Shown piece by piece: positions 23,694 to 34,249 of a stretch of 64,000 bases of DNA. Position 1 is the stretch's first letter. Every line of letters starts with the position of its first letter. Source of the stretch: Tuctoria greenei (lineage: Eukaryota > Streptophyta > Magnoliopsida > Poales > Poaceae); NCBI GenBank assembly GCA_036927565.1, contig JAYESD010000001.1:75721751-75785750 (forward strand), written 5' to 3'. The notes under the pieces were generated by a model. That model did no database searches. It worked only from the letters and a program-made list of their open reading frames with translations, and was not told where the DNA came from. A program made the translations under genes and the position numbers.

Positions 23694-24683
23694 AGCTCCT
23701 GTCAAGCTAATCCCTGCACAACAAGCTATTGTATATGCAAGTAACACCCGTGGCTCATCATTTGAATTGTTGAAAGCATCAATTTGAAGCCTGACAATCC
23801 TTGGAAGGATTTTCCCATCCATTTGAACGATTTCTTTCCCTCCTGCCCATTTGAAAACTTAGGAAGATGCTCCTTTCTCAGTTTTAATGCCTAAATATAT
23901 TGACTAAAAATCAGTACTCACTTTCTCAGTGCTTCACACAAGCGAGTAAGCGAACAACTTCAACCACAAATCTTGTTTTTACACTTTCATAGGGATTTAA
24001 CCTTAATCTTTCAAGCATAGATTTATCAAATACATGAAGCTTCCTTATCATACATGTTAATGACAATTATAAGTGAAGGATGTGTCGAAGCTAACGAAAT
24101 CTAAATCGGACTGAAGATAAAGAGATCCTGCATATGAGTGGCAATATCCAAGTTAAACAACGTGAAGGATATCATCATAGCTTCATGCTGTCTAACCTGG
24201 ACATTATCACTCATATGCAACATCTCTTTGTCTTCAGTCCCATTGAGATTTCGTTAGCTTCAACACACCCTTCCCTTGTAATTGCTATTAACATGTCTGA
24301 TGAAGAAGCTTCAATTATCAATAAATCTATGATTGAAAGATTAAGGTCAAATTCCTATGAAAATGGTAAAAACAAGATTTGCGATTGAAGTTGTACGTTT
24401 CGTCGCTTGTGTAAAGCACTAAGAGAGATGGTACTGATTTGTAGTCAATATATTCAACCATTAGAACTGATAAAGTAGCATCTTCGTAAGTTATCAAAAT
24501 GGAGAGAAGAGAAAGAAATCTTGCAGGGCTTGTTTGGGTGTACTCCTATCCAAACAAGCCCTCAAATGGACGGGAAGTATCGTCAGACTTCAATTGAATC
24601 TTTTAACAATCCAAATGATGAGTCTCGGGTGTTACTTGCATCTACAAGAGCTTGCTGTGAAGAGATTAGCTTGACAGGGGCTC
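23694..24683. repeat. Inverted repeat of a CLASSY/DRD1-type SNF2 gene fragment
   Basis: Two arms of about 480-505 bp (23694-about 24170 and about 24178-24683) are reverse complements with nearly no spacer; a counted 70-bp stretch matches at 60 positions. Read outward from the centre, both encode relics of the C-terminal helicase part of a plant SNF2 remodeller of the CLASSY/DRD1 group: EEASIINKSMIERLRSN, then QYIQPLELIK, MDGKYRQTSIESFNNPND, and VLLASTRACCEEISLTGA. Stops occur in both arms, so it is not coding. The right arm has a 36-bp insertion (24526-24561) not present in the left. It lies between the TNP2 3' end and the UBC9-like promoter, so read-through from TNP2 would yield a long hairpin RNA. 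Family assignment is from memory of the domain. Confidence 0.78.
24526..24561. repeat. Tiny perfect fold-back in the right arm
   Basis: GGGCTTGTTTGG (24526-24537) and CCAAACAAGCCC (24550-24561), a 12-bp perfect inverted repeat with a 12-bp loop, replaces a few codons of the SNF2 relic present in the left arm. It could be a transposon footprint or minimal MITE. Confidence 0.7.
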
Positions 24684-24832
24684 GAAACAGAAGCCGAATT
24701 TAATAATGTTCGAAACATGCTATCTAAAGCTAAAATAGAACATTGTTTTAAGTTGATTTCAGAAGATACAAATATATACAATATATATCATCTCGCATTG
24801 CTATATACATTTTTTCCAGCATTGACATCTTC

Positions 24833-27800
24833 TCACATATAGGGTTTCAAATTCTTTTTAATGCTTCTCTCTACGCGCTTGATGTTTTCTGGTTCGGTGA
24901 AAAGGTACATCTCTTCATACTGATTATATTCCTCTTCAACTCCAACAATATTTTGCTTTCCAGAAACAACTACGTGCATCTTCTCAGTTTCTGAATCTTG
25001 AACATAAAAAACTTGTGCAACATTATCGGCGAGAACCCACAGGTCATCTTTATAACCAACTTTATTGAAGTATACCAGTGTCAGCCCGTAATTGTCTGCA
25101 GGATGTTTGACCCATTGGCACTTAAATACGGGCATTACCATTCTTTCGCCATAATCGAGTTCCCATATTTCCTTTATGAACCCGAAGTATGTGGTCTTCA
25201 TCCCTTGTGAATCATAAGCCTCAATACGAACACCACTATTTTGTGCAACACTCTTACCGTCTTTTTCTTTAGTGTAAAATGTGTAACCATTGATGTCATA
25301 TGCTTGCCATGATGTCACCAAAGCAGATGGGCCAGAAGCTAACTTTTTCATTGTTGCCTCTTCTATAGTGTTTCCGTATGGTATATTTTTGTCCATTAAC
25401 CATTCATTGAAACATCTTCTGTGCTCTTTCATGATCCAGTCCTATGTGCGGTCTTGGTTTTTATCACGAAGCTCAATTTGGTGTTCCTTGATGTACGACT
25501 CAGCTATTGCGAGCTGTTGTAGTACACCAAAATGTGCACGGTGTACATTCTTGTAATCTTGAACAATAAAAGTTTTCTTACCCACTTTGCCTCTCCCACG
25601 TAGTCTACCCTCATGTACCGGTATAGGCACACCTATCGATTTTCCATCTTTGATGTAATCAGCGCAACCCTCAATCACTTCTTTAGTGGTGTATCCTTCC
25701 ATAATTGAACCCTCTGGGTGAGCACGGTTCGGCACATAACCTTTTAATACTCCTAAATATCTCTCCAACGAAAACATATGATGTAAATATAGTGGACCCA
25801 ATACTTTTATCTGATCAACAAGATGTATGATTAGGTGTACTTGCATATCGAAAAAGGATGGTGGGAAACACATCTCAAGCTTGCACATTGTCTCGATGAT
25901 GTATGTTTTCAGATAGTCTAAATCTTCATGTGCTATCACCTTTTGCGATACTGCATTGAAGAAGTAACACAAACGTGTGATGACAACTTTTATATGCTCA
26001 GGTTTGATGACTCTTATTGCAATGGCAAGGAAAACTGTCATCATCATGTGACGGTCGTGAGAATTATAACCGAATAAAGACAAGTCTTTCATCAAGACTA
26101 GTTTGCGGATATTGGATGAGAAACTCATGGGCACTTTGATCCCACACAAGCATTCACAAATTGCTTTTTTTCTCTTCTAGCGTCAAATTGTAGCTGGCTG
26201 GGGGAAGGTAATGCTTCCCGTTCACCTTTTCTACTGGATGAAGCTCTGGTCTCAAATCAAGATTTACTAGGTCCATACGTGAATTTAATACGTCCTTTGT
26301 TTTCCTCGGCATGTCTAGCAAGGTCCCAATGATGCTGTCAAATACATTCTTTGTAACGTGCATCAAATCAATACTATGGCAAAATTCTAGATTCTTCCAA
26401 TACGGAAGATACTTGAAAAAGATTGATTGTTTCTTGAAAGCGATGTCAGTTGTATCATCCGAAGATTTACTTTTCTTTCTCTTAATTCCTTTACTATTTT
26501 TGCCCTTACCGAAAGCAATATGAATGTTCTTGACCATTTCAAACACAAGTTTTCCACTGTAAGGTTTTGGTGCAGTATCTTTTTCGATTTTGTTATCAAA
26601 TTGTTCTTTCCACTTCCTATACTTGTGTGTATCTGTCAAGAACCGTCGGTGTCTCATGTACACCGTCTTTCTGGATGAAGTGAGGTATAGAAATCCAGTT
26701 CTATCCACGCACCTAACACAACATTTCTTCCCTTTCATTTGTCACGATAATGTAAACAGTACGGGATAATCATGCACGGTAACGAATATCATTGCTCTTA
26801 GCGTGAAATACTCTCGCTTGTACTCATCCCATGTACGTACGCCTTCATTCCACAATTTTGCTATATCTTCCATTAAAGGTTCCAAGAACACATCAATTTC
26901 GATGTCGCAATTTTCCGGACCTTGGATAAGAACAGATAAAAAGATATATTTCCTTTTGTGACACAACCACGTCGGTAGGTTGTACATCGTTAAGACCACG
27001 GGCCATGTGCTGTGTATGCTCCTTTTTTCACCAAACGGATTCATTCCGTCTGTACCCAAGGCAAACCTCACATTTCTGATTTCCTTCGCAAATTCTGGAT
27101 ACTGAATATCAAAAAGTTTCCACTGCATTGCATCACCAGGGTGTCGTATATGTTTTTCATTCTTCTTGCGTTGCTTGGAATGCCAACGCATAAGTTCAGC
27201 CTCCCTAGGGTTTGAGAACAAACGCTTCAAGCGATCAATTACCGGAAGGTACCACATCACCAAGGCAAGAATTTTTCTCTTATTCTTCCCGTCTGCATCG
27301 CCAGAAGTATCGTCATCGTCACCTTCAGGACCACTAATAACTTATTATTCTTCTGAGTCTTTTTCATGTTGGTAACATACTGGTGATTGTAGTCCTTGTT
27401 ATATCTACTGATACTACAAATGGGGCATCTAGTTGCGAGCTCATGCTCTTTGCGATACAAAATACAATGGTTCACACAAGCGTGTATTTTTATCACACCT
27501 AGTGCCATCGGGCAAAGAAGTTTCTTCGCTATATAAGTGCTTCTGGGCATTTTATTTGGATTTGGAAGAATTTCTGCCAGAAGATTCAAAATATCAGAGA
27601 AACTACAATCGGACCATCCGTGCGTAGCTTTCAACTTTAGTAGTTCTAAGACTGCACGCAATGTAGTAAACTCTTTATCACAACCGTTTGATTCATCATA
27701 TAAAAGCTCCGTCGCAGTATTCTGCAATGTCTCTATTTTACTTAAACCTTTGCTTGCTCCCATAGAAGTCAATACATATGGTTCAATGTGACGCAACATC

Positions 27801-28161
27801 TCCTCACAATCGAACTCATCGTCATCATCACCAGCTTGATTGTCACTACCATCATCGATATGAACATTATCATCATCTGAACCTCTCTCATCATCTTTAT
27901 CCACATCATGTGTATATAACTCACCATGCTCTGTCCATATTGTGTAGTTTTTTTTTTGAAACCTCTTTTTACCAAATGAGATTGGATTACTATAGTATCC
28001 GTCCAAGCAATCTTATTTTCGCAGTCGATACATGGATATAATATGTCATCTATCTTTTGCAACTTCGCATGTCTCTTGGATGCTTCAATAAAATTTGCAA
28101 CATTATGAATGTACATAGGATCGGGTCTTGGCATGTTATACATCCACGCTCGATGGTCCAT
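24833..28161 (-). pseudogene. TNP2-type CACTA transposase, broken
   Basis: Begins MDHRAWMYNMPRPDP (transposase-associated domain), then CPICSISRYNKDYNHQ, VMWYLPVIDRLKRLFSN, NPFGEKRSIHSTWPVVLTMYNLP, the transposase core (VYMRHRRFL, CHSIDLMHVTKNVFDSIIGT), a DUF4218 segment (HLIIHLVDQIKVLGPLYLHH, LERYLGVLKGYV) and a DUF4216 segment (TYFGFIKEIWELDYG, VFKCQWVKHP). It cuts the element at its ends. Breaks: length changes in A-runs near 27950, 27359 and 26165, and in-frame stops at 26742-26744 (TGA) and 25442-25444 (TAG). All else is collinear, so decay is limited to these lesions. Confidence 0.92.
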
Positions 28162-29640
28162 GCTTCAATAATAGAATTTTTGTCAGATTTACAAAATTTG
28201 GCCACAAATATTCTCTAAAGGTCTTCTATAAAATGAATTTATAGAGAAATAACAAGTATGATTAGGGCGACTAATGTTGGAGACGAGCGACGTCTCGAGG
28301 CAGACAGAGTCGAAGGCGTCGGGAGCAGCAAGCGGGGGTGAAGGATTGAAGTCGTGGGGCAAACAGGCCGAGTGGCATGGGCTAGGTCTGGGTGGGATCT
28401 AGGGATGGCAATTATACCCGCGGGTACGGGTACCCGATGGGTATTGCACCCAACGGGTGTGGGTAAGGGTGGATTTTTGCCGCCGCCCCCGACCTGATGC
28501 GATGGAGAGGTGCACTGCTGGAGCGTGGCACGGCTCCACTTCGCCACTTCGGTGACTGCCGCTGACTTTCCACCGACCACCGTGCGCCATCGCCTGCGGC
28601 TCCGGCCATCACCTCCGTCTTTCGGTCTCGCCGCCGTCGGCAGCTGGCCCCGGTGCCTCCAACACTGTCTCCGTCCTTGTCGCCACCTGCAGTTGGCCCC
28701 GGTGCCGCCTTCCACCCCCAGTGCCATTTCCCGACCTCGCTGCCGCTTGCAGTTGGCCCTGTTGCTGGCTTCTGCACCCTGCCACCATTGATGTCACGTA
28801 GCAACGAGGAGGTATGGTCGCCAACGCCCAACCCTACTGCAGCTTGAGGCAGACAGAGTCGAAGGCGTCGGGAGCAGCAATCGGGGGTGAAGGATTGAAG
28901 TCGTGGGGCAAACAGGCCCAACAACATGGGCTAGGTCTGGGTAGGATTCGGTCCGTTATATCTTGACGTCGGATCCCATCCAATGATGGTAACTAAATGG
29001 GTGAGTTATAAAACCATCTCTCTAGAAAGCAAACCTAATCACTCCTTCGAAATATATGCAAGCAGGAGGTACGCACACACAAGTAGCATATTGAAAAGGA
29101 AAACACATAAAACTACAATTACAAGTTCGGGTAAACTTCATGCATCTTATATATATTACAATAGCATCTGTTAATTAAACATCATATTCATGTCACATAA
29201 TATGTACAAACTACAATAAGCTTATTACAATATAGTCCATACATCAATATATAAAAGACCAAACTAGCACAACACACAAAAAGGAAACAATCCATATAGT
29301 CCATACATCAATATACCAGAACACAATCTATACAGTCCTTACACATGCAAAAGGACATAATCCATATACCAGAACACACAAAACTAACAGCTTATCAGCT
29401 AATGAAAATATACAAAGAAAAAGTAAGGAAACTACATTTACCTTGCAGAGGCGTCAGCACGGTGGGGAGGCATCAACACGGTGGGCCGGCTGGGTGGAGA
29501 AGTGGCGGTACGTGGTTGAGCGGCGGCGCGACAGTATGGGCTGGGCGGCGGAGCGACGGAGCGGTGGCGCAGCGCAGGGGAAATTCGGCAACTTTGCGGC
29601 ATCGATATAAATTCTCCAGTATTATGTTTTGATTGTGGTG
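28162..29640 (-). other. 5' untranslated region/intron of TNP2; no gene
   Basis: Lies between the TNP2 start and its TATA box. It includes the GC-rich segment 28393-28848 bracketed by a direct repeat. Frames there are Arg/Gly/Pro-rich and unlikely to be coding. Confidence 0.5.
28297..28946. repeat. 97-bp direct repeat bracketing a GC-rich insert
   Basis: GAGGCAGACAGAGTCGAAGG... at about 28297-28392 recurs at about 28849-28946 with few changes. The 455 bp between start TAGGGATGGCAATTATACCC, which resembles the end of plant hAT-type elements, but I see no matching other end. Confidence 0.6.
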
Positions 29641-29860
29641 AGGGGTTCTTATATAGGCGTCGGTTTTTCACAGGCGGTTTTTAACTTTTTCTCAGGCGGG
29701 TTTTACTTACCAACCGTTAGAGAAGATATTTAATTAAGAATATTAATTAAGAAGAAGTAAATATCTTCACAGACGGTTGATACTTAATAACCGCCCGAGA
29801 AGAAGTTTATCTCAGGCGGTTGTTACTTACCGACCGCCTGAGATAATATCCGATACTGGT
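29640..29860 (-). promoter_or_regulatory. Promoter module of TNP2
   Basis: The minus strand has CCTATATAAG (TATA at 29649-29655) with GGCGGTT/AACCGCC repeats upstream, the same series as before the UBC9-like and 140-residue genes. Confidence 0.65.
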
Positions 29861-32240
29861 CTTCAGTTTCCTTATCCCTTGCTTCTTTTTTATTTAGATT
29901 CCAATATAAATACTCAAACATGTTTAGATTCTGCAAATTGTGTCCAAATTCGATGATTCTTTCTTCTACATTTGTATAAAATTAACATCTACCACCTGAA
30001 CAAAATATCTTAAAACTTGTATAGCTGACATTGTAATGTTTTGGTAAATATCAAATTAATTTCTACTCACATATTATTCACATTTGTGTATCTCATTAAA
30101 AAAAGATCCTTCACTCAAATTTGTTTGTATGAACATATTTGTATCATTTATACATGTATGAATTTTGTTAATTTTTTTAAAAGCATTCCAACTTGTCAAA
30201 CTTCAAATTATCCATCATTCTAACTAAATGCTCATATACATATGAGGCATTCATCAAATTATGAACACACATTGATTCAAAAGAATTTAAAAAAATCTGA
30301 AAAAATTCATAGAGGTTGGTATGATGAGTAAAAATGTCCACTGAAAAAATAAATGAAAAAAGCATTATATTCATCAAGATAGATAAATGAAAAATAGCAT
30401 TTGTTGTATGTTTTTTATGTTCTGACAAATTTCAAAGGATTTATGAAGTGAAATTTAATGATAACCTTTACTTATCAATAATATTACAATAAAGTGGAAT
30501 TTCGCCTTTTTATAAGACCCATATTTAATCAAGAATATTAATTAAGAAGAAGTAAATATTTTCACAGGCGGTTGGTACTTAATAACCGCCCGAGAAGAAG
30601 TTTATCTCAGGCGGGTTTTACTTACCAATCGCCTGAGATAATACTCGATACTGTTCTTCAGTTTCTTTATCCCTTGCTTCTTTTTTATTTAGATTCCAAT
30701 ATAAATACTCAAACATGTTTAGATTCTGCAAATTGTGTCCAAATTCGATGATTCTTTCTTCTACATTTGTATAAAATTAACATCTACCACCTGAACAAAA
30801 TATTTTAAAACTTGTATAGCTGACATTGTAATGTTTCAGTAAATATCAAATTAATTTCTACTCACATATTATTCACATTTGTGTATCTCATAAAAAAAAG
30901 ATCCTTCACTCAAATTTGTTTGTATGAACATATTTGTATCATTTATACATGTATGAATTTTGTTAATTTTTTTAAAAGCATTCCAACCTGTCAAACTTCA
31001 AATTATCCATCATTCTAACTAAATTCTCATATACATATGAGGCATTCATCAAATTATGAACACACATTGATTCAAAAAAATTTAAAAAAAACTGAAAAAA
31101 TTCATAGAGGTTGGTATGATGAGTAAAAATGTCCACTGAAAAAATAAATGAAAAAAAACATTATATTCATCAAGATAGAAAAATGAAAAATAGCATTTGT
31201 TGTATGTTTTTTATGTTCTTACCATTTTCAAAGGATTTATGAAGTGAAATTTAATGGTAACCTTTACTTATCAATAATATTACAAGAAAGTGGAATTTTG
31301 CCTTTTTAAAGGACCCACATTTAATCAAGAATATTAATTAAGAAGAAGTAAATATCTTCACAGGCGGTTGATACTTAATAATCGCCTGAGAAGATGTTTA
31401 TCTCAGGCGGGTTTTACTTACCAACCGCCTGAGATAATGTCCGATACTGTTCTTCGGTTTCCTTATCCCTTGCTTCTTTTTTATTTAGATTCCAATATAA
31501 ATACTTAAACATGTTAAAATTATGCAAATTGTGTCTAAATTCGATGATTCTTTCTTCTACATTTGTATAAAATTAACATCTACCACCTGAATAAAATATT
31601 TTAAAACTTTTATAGCTGACATTGTAATGTTTTGGTAAATATCAAATTAATTTCTACTCACATATTATTCACATTTGTGTATCTCATAAAAAAAAAGATC
31701 CTTCACTCAAATTTGTTTGTATGAACATATTTGTATCATTTATACATGTATGAATTTTGTTAATTTTTTTAAAAGCATTCCAACATGTCAAACTTCAAAT
31801 TATCCATCATTCTAACTAGATGCTCATATACATATGAGACATTCATCAAATTATGAACACACATTGATTCAAAAAAATTTAAAAAATCTGAAAAAATTCA
31901 TAGAGGTTGGTATGATGAGTAAAAATGTCCACTGCAAAAATAAATGAAAAAAGCATTATATTCATCAAGATAGAAAAATGAAAAATAGCATTTGTTGTAT
32001 GTTTTTTATGTTCTGACCAATTTCAAAGGATTTATGAAATGAAATTTAATGATAACCTTTACTTATCAATAATATTACAAGAAAGTGGAATTTTGCCTTT
32101 TTAAAGTACCCACATTTAATCAAGAATGCCAATTAAGAAGAAGTAATGATCTTCACAGGCGGTTGGTACTTAATAACTGCTTGAGAAGATGTCATCTCAG
32201 GCGGGTGTTACTGATCAACCGTCTGAGATAATCTTCTTTT
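29861..32240. repeat. Three tandem copies of a 795-bp repeat
   Basis: Copies start at 29861, 30656 and about 31452 (CTTCAGTTTCCTTATCCC or near forms), period 795-796 bp. Each ends with a CACAGGCGGTTGGTACTTAATAACCGCC-type block. They are highly alike with scattered single changes and A-run length differences. AT-rich, with no convincing coding potential despite a short frame repeated in each. Confidence 0.9.
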
Positions 32241-32558
32241 CAGGCGGGTTTTAATTACCAACCGCCTGAGATAATTAACTTATGATACCCGAGTCTGAGG
32301 AACACGATGAACACACTACACATTCATTCATTCACACAGTTGAAGAACACACAAGATACTCATTCATTAACAATATTCAATCACACATATCACACAAGAA
32401 CACACAAGATACACAATATTTACACAAGAACACACAAGATACACAAGTAATATTCAATCACATAGATGAACAAAGATAGATTTCATTCATTAACAATATT
32501 TACAAAACAGTAGCAACTAAAAAAACAAAGAAAAACTAATTAAATCCTACTCCTACTC

Positions 32559-32981
32559 CTACTCCTCCTCCTCCTCCTCCTCGTCCTCCGGCGGCGACTC
32601 TGGTGCCGGTGCAATAGGAGACAGGACCAGTTGCACCGGATGCACCGACAGTGCAACCCCGAGAACGAGGTTGCTAGCTGTCACCTCCACCAGCGTTCTG
32701 TTGCCCTCGGGGCCAAGAACTTGGGCCATCATCGCGAACAGAATGTCGAGACGATCAGCCACCCCCGTGAGGGCGTAGAGGTAGTGGCCGATGGTAGTAC
32801 CCATTCCAGGATTCTCTGGAAGGATACCCAGCCCCAAGGCACTCATGGCGCGAGACGTATTGTTGTACGCCTCTCGCACCATGAGGAGGCGCTGCTGGGT
32901 GTTGATCCTCTCGGGAGAGCTGCAACATTGTTTCTTGCAAGGTGGCTCCCTTGGAGGGCTTGGCGGCGGAAGGTCGGCCAT
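32559..32981 (-). CDS. 140-residue protein of unknown function, Pro-rich start, acidic tail
   Basis: Intact frame with a strong plant start context (A at -3, G at +4). Starts MADLPPPSPPREPPCKKQCC, a basic/Pro/Cys-rich N-terminus, followed by a helical middle (QQRLLMVREAYNNTSRAMSAL) and a hydrophobic stretch (TASNLVLGVALSVHPVQLVL), ending in EDEEEEEEE encoded by a GAG-type microsatellite. Upstream at 33199-33206 is a TATA-like box within the promoter module also used by TNP2 and the UBC9-like gene, which argues it is a real transcription unit of the element. I do not recognise the family. Confidence 0.6.
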   Translation of the reverse strand: MADLPPPSPPREPPCKKQCCSSPERINTQQRLLMVREAYNNTSRAMSALGLGILPENPGMGTTIGHYLYALTGVADRLDILFAMMAQVLGPEGNRTLVEVTASNLVLGVALSVHPVQLVLSPIAPAPESPPEDEEEEEEE

Positions 32982-33198
32982 AGTGGTGTTGGGTTTTCGG
33001 AGCGGAGGAAGACAAAGAAAAGAAGAGGATTCAAAGTGAGTGACGCGCTTGTGGAGAACTAAAGGGTGATGGCGCGTCTTTAATAAGGGCCACGCGGAGT
33101 GGAAGATGGAGCAATTGGTTTACCGCACATTGAAAGGTCGCGCCTCGGGGAAAATAAAGGTCGCGCACGGACGTCGACACGTCCGTAGGAGAAGGGTC

Positions 33199-33330
33199 TT
33201 TATGTAGGCATCAGGTTTTCATAGGCGGTGTTTAAATTTTTCTCAGGCGGGTTTTACTTACCAACCGCCTGAGAAGATGTTTATCTTAGGCGGGTTTTAC
33301 TTTCCAACCGTCTGAGATAATGCCCAATAC
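33199..33330 (-). promoter_or_regulatory. Promoter module of the 140-residue gene
   Basis: The minus strand has GCCTACATAAAGACCC at about 33194-33209, followed upstream by GGCGGTGTTT and CAGGCGGGTTTTACTTACC blocks. It is alignable with the modules at 23560 and 29640. Confidence 0.6.
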
Positions 33331-33334
33331 TGTT

Positions 33335-34130
33335 CTTCAGTTTCCTTATCCCTTGCTTCTTTTTTATTTAGATTCCAATATAAATACTCAAACATGTTTA
33401 GATTCTGCAAATTGTGTCCAAATTCGATGATTCTTTCTTCTACATTTATATAAAATTAACATCTACCACCTGAACAAAATATTTTAAAACTTGTATAGGT
33501 GACATTGTAATGTTTTGGTAAATATCAAATTAATTTCTACTCACATATTATTCACATTTGTGTATCTCATAAAAAAAAGATCCTTCACTCAAATTTGTTT
33601 GTATGAACATATTTGTATCATTTATACATGAATGAATTTTGTTAATTTTTTTAAAAGCATTCCAATATGTCAAACTTCAAATTATCCATCATTCTAACTA
33701 AATGCTCATATACATATGAGGCATTCATCAAATTATGAACACACATTGATTCAAAAGAATTTAAAAAAATCTGAAAAAATTCATAGAGGTTGGTATGATG
33801 AGTAAAAATGTCCACTAAAAAAATAAATGAAAAAAGCATTATATTCATCAAGATAGAAAAATGAAAAATAGCATTTGTTGTATGTTTTTTATGTTCTGAC
33901 CAATTTTAAAGGATTTATGAAGTGAAATTTAATGGTAAACTTTACTTATCAATAATATTACAAGAAAGTGGAATTTTGCCTTTTTAAAGGACCCACATTT
34001 AATCAAGAATATTAATTAAGAAGAAGTAATATATTCACAGGCGGTTGGTACTTAATAACCGCCTGAGAAGATGTTTATCTCAGGCGGGTTTCACTTACCA
34101 ACCGCCTGAGATAATTTTATCTTCTCAGAC
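33335..34130. repeat. Fourth, dispersed copy of the 795-bp repeat
   Basis: Same sequence and orientation as the three tandem copies, separated from them by the 140-residue gene and its promoter. Confidence 0.88.
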
Positions 34131-34210
34131 GGTTGGTAAGTAAAACTCGCCTGAGGTAACCATCTTCTCAAGTGGCCGATACTTAAAATCTGCCTGAGAA
34201 AATGGGAGTC

Positions 34211-34218
34211 TATATATA
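34211..34218 (+). promoter_or_regulatory. TATA box of the TnpA/Ulp1-like gene
   Basis: TATATATA about 35 bp before the GC-rich first exon, next to GCCTGAGAAAATGGG, the plus-strand mirror of the other promoter modules in the element. Confidence 0.6.
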
Positions 34219-34249
34219 CCCCTCGGGAGCGTTAGGAAAACCTAACCCG

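Noticed and set aside
28239..28927. Long overlapping frames on both strands in GC-rich sequence
   Set aside because: Open on both strands because of GC content, Arg/Gly/Pro-rich, in the TNP2 leader. Not treated as genes.
30177..30428. Short minus-strand frame of 83 codons repeated in the 795-bp units
   Set aside because: It is AT-driven, differs in length between copies through A-run changes, has no promoter of its own and no recognisable domain.
29861..34130. CRISPR-like or satellite array
   Set aside because: Units are far too long for CRISPR and too few for a satellite; they share transposon subterminal motifs and belong to the CACTA element.
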